Part shown: positions 32,258 to 39,189 of the stretch, piece after piece
Numbering within the stretch: position 1 is the first letter of the stretch
How the letters are laid out: each line of letters opens with the position of its first letter
Assembly: GCA_049325575.1 (NCBI GenBank)
Contig: JBMOLK010000280.1
Location: 1 to 42,952 of the forward strand
Length of the DNA: 42,952 nt
Direction of reading: 5' to 3'
Source: JBMOLK01 sp049325575
GTDB lineage: Bacteria; Bacillota; Clostridia; Acetivibrionales; Acetivibrionaceae
Program-made: the position numbers and the translations under genes
The notes under the pieces: generated by a model
What the model saw: only the letters and a program-made list of their open reading frames with translations
The model's database searches: none
Told to the model about the DNA's origin: nothing

Positions 32258-32839
32258 ATGAAAGTGTTAGAGGAAAAAAAGTATTTTAATACCAAGGAAA
32301 GCTCATGTCAATTTAAGCTAAACCAGGAACTACACATTTTAGCCTCAAATCAGGAAAAACAATACAGCAGGATTGCCATTGTGGGGATAGGAACTGACCG
32401 TTCTACCGGAGACAGCTTCGGACCACTGGTAGGATATATGTTATCTAAATGTTCAATCTATGATTTTGATGTATATGGAACAATACTAGACCCTGTACAT
32501 GCATTAAACCTTAGTGAAACTATGAATAAAATTGATACCTCAACTACACTTGTTATTGCTGTTGATGCTTCCATAGGAAGACTTGAGCACATAGGCCAAA
32601 TTGTGCTGAGCAATGAACCTATAAAGCCCGGTATCGGCGTTGGCAAGAACCTTCCACCTGTAGGCGATATCTCCATAGCAGGAGTTGTAACTTTAGGAGG
32701 AATTATGCCTTCTACATTTATGCTGCAGAATACCAGTCTAGGGTTGGTTTACAAAATGGCAGAGATAACAGCCAATGCTTTAAAGTACTTACTTTACAAA
32801 CATCAGCTGGAACCGAAGAGAATCAAAAGAACCAGTTAA
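32258..32839 (+). CDS. yyaC: YyaC-like spore protein (GPR-related protease fold)
   Basis: 193 residues matching the YyaC family: IAIVGIGTDRSTGDSFGPLV, YGTILDPVHALNLSETM, VIAVDASIGRLEHIGQIVLS and KPGIGVGKNLPPVGDISIAG. The fold is shared with germination protease GPR and hydrogenase-maturation proteases, and family members occur in spore formers; the substrate is not established. The ATG follows AAGGGAGTAAAGTAAT. The 35-residue N-terminus is hydrophilic and variable. The upstream terminator means expression needs read-through or a promoter just before the gene. Confidence 0.88.
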   Translation: MKVLEEKKYFNTKESSCQFKLNQELHILASNQEKQYSRIAIVGIGTDRSTGDSFGPLVGYMLSKCSIYDFDVYGTILDPVHALNLSETMNKIDTSTTLVIAVDASIGRLEHIGQIVLSNEPIKPGIGVGKNLPPVGDISIAGVVTLGGIMPSTFMLQNTSLGLVYKMAEITANALKYLLYKHQLEPKRIKRTS

Positions 32840-32860
32840 TTTATTTTTCTATGATATCAA

Positions 32861-32893
32861 ATTAAGGAGAGAGCTTTCGTCTCCCTCCTTAAT
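32861..32893. terminator. Hairpin between yyaC and the fibre locus
   Basis: ATTAAGGAG pairs with CTCCTTAAT around an inner GAG...CTC-type stem with a CTTTCGT loop. No long T-run follows on either strand, so it may act as an mRNA end or a weak bidirectional terminator for the convergent transcripts. Confidence 0.5.
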
Positions 32894-32941
32894 CTAAAAT
32901 ATACTATCCTTAACCACCTATGTCCGCTACGTTAAATATCT

Positions 32942-33130
32942 TTACTCACTTTCCTTGGGCGTGTCATCCGTTTGAGCCGTGAGTTCCTCAATAACCTGGA
33001 TAGCCCCGCTTATTCGTACCAAGGTACTTTCTAAATTGCTGCGTTTCATATCAAGCTCAGCCAGCATCTTTTGTCCAGCCTCAAATTCGGCTCTCAGCTC
33101 TTTTAAACGTTCTTCCAATTTTTCTTTCAT
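32942..33130 (-). CDS. Small coiled-coil protein 2, partner of the giant fibre
   Basis: 62 residues forming almost one coiled coil (EERLKELRAEFEAGQKMLAE) with a conserved second half (VRISGAIQVIEELT). It is a paralogue of the 55-aa protein at 39002-39169: both share M-EKLE-R-LKAE-E-GQK, LD-KR and the VL/VRISGAIQV-EEL block. Each lies directly after a fibre gene. The longest frame starts at a TTG at 33145, but GGGAGGG precedes the ATG at 33130. A helper for fibre trimerisation or attachment is my inference. Some residual similarity to short phage-tail accessory proteins is possible. Confidence 0.75.
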   Translation of the reverse strand: MKEKLEERLKELRAEFEAGQKMLAELDMKRSNLESTLVRISGAIQVIEELTAQTDDTPKESE

Positions 33131-33154
33131 ATTTAACCCTCCCAAATTTATTAT

Positions 33155-36100
33155 TTAAGCACCCATAAGTAATGCAATTTGATTTTGCAGTGTTGTCAGC
33201 TGCTTTTGTAAGCTCTTTGTCTCTTTCTGCTGGTTTTTTACTACAGCAGTCAGTACGCCTATTATGTCCATCAGGGATACGGAGTTTCTGTCTGATGTTG
33301 TAAATACATCGGGAACCTCTTCAGCAATAAAACCAATATTATGCTTCTTTGAGCTATCAGCTTTATAGTCATATGAAACAGGGTTCAGCTTATTTAAAAG
33401 TGTTAATGCTGTTTTAACCGGAAGCTTTGATATATTCTCCTTGTAAGCCCGTGATGAAGTCTGACTGATGCTTACAGCCCTGATATTCCCTTCTACATCC
33501 ACTTTGTATTCTTCATCAGGAGCTTTACCTATACCCACATTCCCATTTGCAGCAACTGTTATCACATCCGTGTTACCATCCGGTGTAAATAGTTTATCAT
33601 GATTATGACGGCCTACTAAAGCGATATCACTAAGGCTGCCCTCAGTTCCTGCTTTCCAACTGCCATTTTCATCATCCCAAACAATTCTGGCATTTGGTTC
33701 GGTGCCTCTCAAAATATCCATACCGCTACCTACAAAGAGATTTCCGCTAATTGAAGCGTTCACTGCACTTAGGCTATTACTGATAGCAGCATTTGCAGCA
33801 CTCAAATCACCGCTGACTGATACATTTGCCGCACTTAAACTTCCTCTTACAGCAGCATTTAACACACCCAGATCTCCACTGATTGATGCATTTGCCGCAC
33901 TTAAGCTGCCGCTGACATCTGCATCAACCGTACTCAAAGTACTGTTTACTACAGCCTTTGATGCACTAAATTCTCCACTAATTGCTGCGTCTCCCTCTAC
34001 GTCAAGCTTTTTGCCTGGGGTATTGGTTCCTATACCTATATTGCCATTTCCGCCCACTGTCAAAGCGATAGTGTCATTGTCTGAATAAAGTTCACGATGA
34101 ATGTGATCTATGTAGCAAATCTCTTTCAAACTGCCTTCTATTCCAGCTTTCCAGTTGTCTTTATCTTCATCCCAAACAATTCTTGCATTTGGTTGGGTAT
34201 CTCTTAAAATATCCATACCATTACTTACGAAGAGATTGCCGGTTATCGATGTGTTAACTGCACTTAAACTTCCACTGATCGAAGCATTTGCTGCACTTAA
34301 ATCCCCGCTGATTGCAGCATTTGTTGCACCTAAATCCCCGCTGATTGCAGCATTTGCTGCACTTAAACTTCCGCTGATTACAGCATCAGCCGTGCTAAAG
34401 CTGCTGTTAACTACGGCATTAGCCGCATTTAAACTGCCGCTTACTGCAGCATCAACCGTACTCAGGGTACCGCTAACTACAGCATTAACCGTACTTAAAC
34501 TACTGTTTATTACAGCATTTGATGCACCAAAGTCTCCGCTTATCACTGCATCTCCGCGAACGTCAAGTTTTTTGCCGGGGGTATCAGTTCCTATACCTAT
34601 ATTACCATTTTCACCCGCACTAAGTACAGCATTGCCGTTTAACCAAAGATCCTTGTGGGTGTGGTCCTCATAAGCTAAAGAGTTAAGACCATCGTAAGTT
34701 CCTGCTTTCCACTTTCCTTTTTCTTCATCCCAAATAATCTGGGCATTAGGCGCCTTACCTCCGCGGAACACTTCAAGTCCTCCATTTATATTCAATGGAG
34801 TTTCCCTGGCTTCATACTTGTTTACTCTTATAATTGCATCTTCAACTTCCAGTGTTTCAGCGTTTACAGTGACAACACTGCCGTTTACAGTCAGATTTCC
34901 TTCTACTGTCAAGTCTTTGGCAATGGTGGCATTCTCCGCTTTAATGCCGCCCTTGAACTCTGCAGCGTTTGCCTTTATTGTTCCACTGATATCGGCGTTC
35001 ACAGCATTTATGGTACCGCTTATAGATGCATTTCCCTTTACATCAAGCTTTGAGGCAGGAACTGCAGTTCCTATACCCACATTTCCATCTTTGTCTACGC
35101 TTAATGCTGTATTATCAGGTGCTACCTTAACATCCAACTTGGCTAATGGAGCTGTAGTACCTATACCTACATTTCCGTCCTTATCTACGCATAATGCAAC
35201 AATATTTTCGTCTTCGTTATAAAGCTTGGTGTGTGAATGCTTGTTAAGCATAATTTCCTGTAAGTCGCTGCCAACTCCAAAAAGCCATTTTTGCCTGCTC
35301 TCATCCCATATAATCTTTGCATTGGATGGTCCTTCACGTAAAACTTCCAAACCGCTTTTTAAGATCAAGCTGCCATTAACATTAAGGCTATTGGTAATGG
35401 CGGCATTTCCTGCCGTTAACGTACCATTAACAATTGCATCCGCTTTGATATCTGCATTTCCTCTGATAACTGCATTTCTGCTAATATCCGCATTGCCTCT
35501 TACATCCAGTACTTCACCGGGATTATCAGTACCAATTCCGATTTTTCCACTTGATGTAATGCTCATGACCTTGTTATTTACTGTTCCAATCTTCCACCGG
35601 TCTCCATCCCATTTGATTTGAGCGTTATCCTCCTGGCCCCTTTGTACTTCCATTCCGCTTCCTACTATCAATGATCCACTGATGCTTGCATTAGCAGCCT
35701 TAAGAGAGCCTTGTATATCTACTTTGGAAGCCTTCATACTTCCTTGAGCATTTACATTTCCACTCTCATCTATGGTTAATGCCGGATCTTTACTGGAAGT
35801 TCCAACTTTCCAGCAGGCTTTGGTTTCGTCCCATATGATCTGTGCCTTTGGTACTTGACTTCCCCTGTATACTTCAAGCCCGCCCTCTGTTTTCAAATCC
35901 GCATCCTGGTCCTGTTCATTAACAGTGATAATGTTACTCTTGATTTTTAGCTGTTCAGTGTTGATGACAGCCTTATCTCCACGTACATCCAGATTACCGG
36001 ATACCGTAAGGTCATCACCAACTGTCAGTCCATGATGAATATCAACATTTCCCGAGGCACTGGCGCTCAAAACCAGAATATCACCTTTTAAACTGTAAAT

Positions 36101-38818
36101 CTGACTGTGAAAGTGCAGGGAATCTGCATTGGATTGTTGTGTCAGCTTATCCCATGAACTGCCATACGCAATATTTTCAAGCTGTGCCCCAACCCCCAGC
36201 CTCCACTTTCTTTTTGTCTCATCCCATATAATCCTGGCTTTAGGTATGGATTCACCCCGGTATATTTCAATACCGCTCTCATTTACACCAGAGCTTTCTC
36301 CCTCAAACTTGTTAAGTTCGATAATATTGTTTGTTATGACCAGATCTTCTTTATTTATAGTTTTAGTAGTACCATTTACAGTCAGGTTACCTTCAATAAC
36401 TGCAGAACCGTCAACTATCAGCCCTCCGGTTATTTCAGCGCCATTATCCACTATCAATGTTCCCTTTACATTGGCATCCTCTTCGACCTCAACATATCCG
36501 CTTGAATTTATACTTACAACTGCATCTCCATCTTCATTGCACAGCGTGCCATGCCTGTGAAGTCCATCTGCATCTGATTGTCCGCCTGCAGTTAAAGCTT
36601 GCCAATTAGGACCGTATGCAATATCGGATAGTTGATCTCCTACACCTATCTTCCACTTATCATCTTCCTCATCCCACACAATCCTGGCATTAGGGTTTAC
36701 CGTTCCTCTATATATCTCAATACCGCTTTCGGATATATCGGAACGTTCACCATCATATTTATTTAGTTCAATAATATTATTTTTGACCACCAGTTCTTCT
36801 CTGTTAACGGTTGTAGTAGTACCCTTTACCGTCAGGTTACCCTCAACAGTTATGGAACCACCTACTTTCAACTCTCCATTAATTTTTGCATTCCTGTCTA
36901 CTTCCAATTCTCCCTTGACCCCTGCATTACCGGCAGCTTCAACATTTCCCTGCTCATCTGCCAGGAAGGCAATACCTCCGTTTTTAGTACAAAGCATACT
37001 GTGCTTATGTATGTCATCCACAAAGGAACCATCCGCCAGGCTGTCCCACTTACTTCCATACGGAATATCCTCCATGGCTCCTTCTACACCTATCTTCCAT
37101 TTTCTAACGGTATCATCCCATATTATGCGTGCATTGGGCTTATCAACCCCACGATAAACCTCCAGCCCACCTTCGGTTTTCGTGGAATTATCATTCTCAC
37201 TTTTGTTGACAATTATGACACTATCAGTTACCACCTGTTCTATTTTTGTAATAACGGTTTCTGCTTCATTTACTAACAGCTTGTTTACTGTAAGTGTGTC
37301 ACCAACTATGAGGTTATGCGGAATGTTCACATCTCCATTACCGCATATTTCCATAGCCATTTTACTCTTATCCTCGTTGTGAAATTGGCTGTGAGTGTGA
37401 AGGGAGTCTGCGTTCTTGGTACCGCTAGTCAAATCTTCCCAGGCTTTTCCGTCAGGAATAACCGACAACTCAGCTCCCGTACCTATCTGCCATTTCCCTA
37501 TGCTCTCATTCCAGGTAATTCGGGCATTGTCCAGTGTCTCTCCCCGGTATACTTCAAGACCACCATTTTTAGATACAATGCTTCCTGACACAGTCAACGA
37601 CTTTTCAATGCTTATGTCTCCGGATTCATTAACACTCAATACTGGGCTTTTGTCTTTTGCGCAAATTTGACTATGAATATGCATATCATCTGCATTAGAA
37701 CCGTTACGCATGTTTTCCCAGGAGTCCCCATAGGCAATTTCGTACATTCCGTTTTCAGATGAATTGCTTCTATCCTCCGTCCCTATTTTCCATACCCCAC
37801 TGGTCTCATCCCAGATGAGTTTCGCACTGGGCAGATCACCCCGGTGCACTTCAAGACCACTGATATCATTGGCGGATTCAGCCTTATTTATGGTTACCGT
37901 GTTACCGGTAACTACTACCTGTGCTGTATCAAGAGTTACCGACCCTCCGCTTACGTCAATACCGCCCTTTAAGGAGAGAGGACCTCTTACTGTTACAGCA
38001 CTTGAAATATCTATATCTCCAGTATTATTTACTTTTAAAGCCTGCTTGTTGCTTGCCGTAACAGTCAAAGCCCCGTTAATATCAACGTTTCCGTTTGTTT
38101 TTATCGGGCCGCTCTCTATAGAACCGGTAAATTCAGTTGACTGTGAATGTATATAAAGCCTGTCTCCATCTTCCGGCTGGTCATCGCTGGGCCCGCTAAG
38201 ATAAGGAAGATTAGTCCTTCCTTTTGGTCCTATGGATATCTTCCTGGCCTCCATGGTATCACTGCTTGAATAGGTTCTAAGCTCTGTCCCGTCAACATCC
38301 TTATCGTATATTCCGTCTATGGTTTTGTTGCCCGCTTCATCACTCTTGATTGTTACACGGGCCAGAATAATTTCCTTTTTTGGATCTTCAGGCTTTGAGG
38401 CTTTATGCCCTATTTTAGCTCGTTCCCATATATGGATTTTTTGCTCTCCGCCTTTTTTACGGTCTACATCTGTAAGTACTTCTTCATAGCTCACCGTAAT
38501 GTAGATATTGTCATTTGGACTATAGATTGATAGATCCACCGGATTATCAGGATGTTCATCACAGATAAATATTTCCTGGCTTAGCTCTGTATTGGTTTTT
38601 TTATCGTGTATCCTGTTTAACGCCAAACCCTGGGAAACTTTTATCTGGGCAGTGTGCAGCACAGCTTCAACCTCAAGACCGTCCAGGATTCCCCACCCAT
38701 GTAAATGGCGGTTATGAAGCCTGTGCATACGTATGTTATAATCCTGATCCAAAATAAGATCTTCTTCTTTTAACAAAAGCCCATTGAAATAATTCATTCG
38801 CTTAATTTCGTTTGACAC
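33155..38818 (-). CDS. Giant tail-fibre-like protein with repeat modules and S74 chaperone (1887 aa)
   Basis: Start is GTG at 38818 after GGGAGGAG. Residues 1 to about 170 form an anchor domain shared with the fibre at 39190-42003 (MNYFNGLLLKEEDLILDQDY, RHLHGWGILDGLEVE, then SYEE and IHIWERAKIGH). Residues about 318-1720 carry eleven copies of a 30-residue module, [L/M]-[E/D]-[V/I]-x-RG-x5-[N/K]-A-x-I-x-WDE-x4-WK-x-G, usually followed by an AYG-x-x-W and LH-HS stretch, with GNVGIGT-x2P-x2KLDV segments between later copies. Two arrays of 11-residue repeats (LSAANAAISGD type) lie at about 1430-1530 and 1617-1693. From about 1787 comes a peptidase-S74 chaperone (SSRAYKENISKL, IGFIAEEVPDVF) that trimerises fibres and then self-cleaves. 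Likely the host-contact fibre of a contractile injection particle. Exact boundaries are estimates. Confidence 0.85.
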   Translation of the reverse strand: MSNEIKRMNYFNGLLLKEEDLILDQDYNIRMHRLHNRHLHGWGILDGLEVEAVLHTAQIKVSQGLALNRIHDKKTNTELSQEIFICDEHPDNPVDLSIYSPNDNIYITVSYEEVLTDVDRKKGGEQKIHIWERAKIGHKASKPEDPKKEIILARVTIKSDEAGNKTIDGIYDKDVDGTELRTYSSSDTMEARKISIGPKGRTNLPYLSGPSDDQPEDGDRLYIHSQSTEFTGSIESGPIKTNGNVDINGALTVTASNKQALKVNNTGDIDISSAVTVRGPLSLKGGIDVSGGSVTLDTAQVVVTGNTVTINKAESANDISGLEVHRGDLPSAKLIWDETSGVWKIGTEDRSNSSENGMYEIAYGDSWENMRNGSNADDMHIHSQICAKDKSPVLSVNESGDISIEKSLTVSGSIVSKNGGLEVYRGETLDNARITWNESIGKWQIGTGAELSVIPDGKAWEDLTSGTKNADSLHTHSQFHNEDKSKMAMEICGNGDVNIPHNLIVGDTLTVNKLLVNEAETVITKIEQVVTDSVIIVNKSENDNSTKTEGGLEVYRGVDKPNARIIWDDTVRKWKIGVEGAMEDIPYGSKWDSLADGSFVDDIHKHSMLCTKNGGIAFLADEQGNVEAAGNAGVKGELEVDRNAKINGELKVGGSITVEGNLTVKGTTTTVNREELVVKNNIIELNKYDGERSDISESGIEIYRGTVNPNARIVWDEEDDKWKIGVGDQLSDIAYGPNWQALTAGGQSDADGLHRHGTLCNEDGDAVVSINSSGYVEVEEDANVKGTLIVDNGAEITGGLIVDGSAVIEGNLTVNGTTKTINKEDLVITNNIIELNKFEGESSGVNESGIEIYRGESIPKARIIWDETKRKWRLGVGAQLENIAYGSSWDKLTQQSNADSLHFHSQIYSLKGDILVLSASASGNVDIHHGLTVGDDLTVSGNLDVRGDKAVINTEQLKIKSNIITVNEQDQDADLKTEGGLEVYRGSQVPKAQIIWDETKACWKVGTSSKDPALTIDESGNVNAQGSMKASKVDIQGSLKAANASISGSLIVGSGMEVQRGQEDNAQIKWDGDRWKIGTVNNKVMSITSSGKIGIGTDNPGEVLDVRGNADISRNAVIRGNADIKADAIVNGTLTAGNAAITNSLNVNGSLILKSGLEVLREGPSNAKIIWDESRQKWLFGVGSDLQEIMLNKHSHTKLYNEDENIVALCVDKDGNVGIGTTAPLAKLDVKVAPDNTALSVDKDGNVGIGTAVPASKLDVKGNASISGTINAVNADISGTIKANAAEFKGGIKAENATIAKDLTVEGNLTVNGSVVTVNAETLEVEDAIIRVNKYEARETPLNINGGLEVFRGGKAPNAQIIWDEEKGKWKAGTYDGLNSLAYEDHTHKDLWLNGNAVLSAGENGNIGIGTDTPGKKLDVRGDAVISGDFGASNAVINSSLSTVNAVVSGTLSTVDAAVSGSLNAANAVVNSSFSTADAVISGSLSAANAAISGDLGATNAAISGDLSAANASISGSLSAVNTSITGNLFVSNGMDILRDTQPNARIVWDEDKDNWKAGIEGSLKEICYIDHIHRELYSDNDTIALTVGGNGNIGIGTNTPGKKLDVEGDAAISGEFSASKAVVNSTLSTVDADVSGSLSAANASISGDLGVLNAAVRGSLSAANVSVSGDLSAANAAISNSLSAVNASISGNLFVGSGMDILRGTEPNARIVWDDENGSWKAGTEGSLSDIALVGRHNHDKLFTPDGNTDVITVAANGNVGIGKAPDEEYKVDVEGNIRAVSISQTSSRAYKENISKLPVKTALTLLNKLNPVSYDYKADSSKKHNIGFIAEEVPDVFTTSDRNSVSLMDIIGVLTAVVKNQQKETKSLQKQLTTLQNQIALLMGA
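33740..33970 (-). repeat. Array of seven 33-bp repeats in the giant fibre gene
   Basis: Seven units of 33 bp encode 11 residues each, such as LSAANASISGD, LGVLNAAVRGS and LSAVNASISGN. In-frame tandem repeats like these change number by slippage without breaking the frame. The pattern of small residues with a hydrophobic every few positions suggests a beta-solenoid shaft. Confidence 0.85.
34235..34531 (-). repeat. Array of nine 33-bp repeats in the giant fibre gene
   Basis: Nine units of 33 bp encode FGASNAVINSS, LSTVNAVVSGT, LSTVDAAVSGS, LNAANAVVNSS, FSTADAVISGS, LSAANAAISGD, LGATNAAISGD, LSAANASISGS and LSAVNTSITGN. It is the counterpart of the seven-unit array downstream in the gene, so the enclosing module was duplicated and the copies then differed by two units. 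Confidence 0.85.
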
Positions 38819-38851
38819 TTTCCCACTCCTCCCGACTCTAAATGCTAGTGC

Positions 38852-38893
38852 TTTTTAACACTACTAGTTTCAAATCATTCATAGTGTTAAAAA
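38852..38893. other. 12-bp stem hairpin between the two fibre modules
   Basis: TTTTTAACACTA pairs perfectly with TAGTGTTAAAAA across an 18-base loop, 34 bases upstream of the giant fibre start. There is no T-run after the stem on the minus strand, so it is not a standard terminator; it may be an RNA processing or stability site. The rest of 38819-39001 shows no gene. Confidence 0.5.
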
Positions 38894-39001
38894 TGCACTT
38901 CATCTGTTTGTAACTCGTATGCGTAGAAATTAATCTATTACAAGGCACAAGTACTTTTTAATGCAGCGCAGGTAATTTTCGTTTTAGGCTTTGGAAGCCG
39001 C

Positions 39002-39169
39002 CTAGTCTTCTTTTGCCAATAATTCCTCAAGTACCTGTATTGCTCCGCTTATACGTAATACGGTATATCCCAGGCTGGTGCGTTTTGTATCCAGTTCCTC
39101 CATTAGTTTTTGCCCTGATTCCAGTTCTGCCTTAAGTTGATTGATACGTCCTTCCAATTTTTCTCTCAT
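39002..39169 (-). CDS. Small coiled-coil protein 1, partner of the first fibre
   Basis: 55 residues, a paralogue of the protein at 32942-33130 (about half identical), again a single coiled coil (EGRINQLKAELESGQKLMEE) ending with a conserved VLRISGAIQVLEELL. The frame is open much further upstream, but GGAGG lies 8 bases before the ATG at 39169, and the upstream part overlaps the fibre in another frame. It begins 21 bases after the stop of the 937-aa fibre. Unknown function; likely assembly partner. Confidence 0.75.
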   Translation of the reverse strand: MREKLEGRINQLKAELESGQKLMEELDTKRTSLGYTVLRISGAIQVLEELLAKED

Positions 39170-39189
39170 GGCTTCTACCTCCAATATTT

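Noticed and set aside
33740..34531. Possible CRISPR array (regular 33-bp units)
   Set aside because: Units are contiguous with no unique spacers, are imperfect and keep the reading frame of the fibre gene.
33702..34673. Plus-strand frames of 128 and 172 codons rich in Leu, Pro and Thr
   Set aside because: Antisense translations of the 33-bp repeat arrays of the giant fibre; the openness comes from repeat composition.
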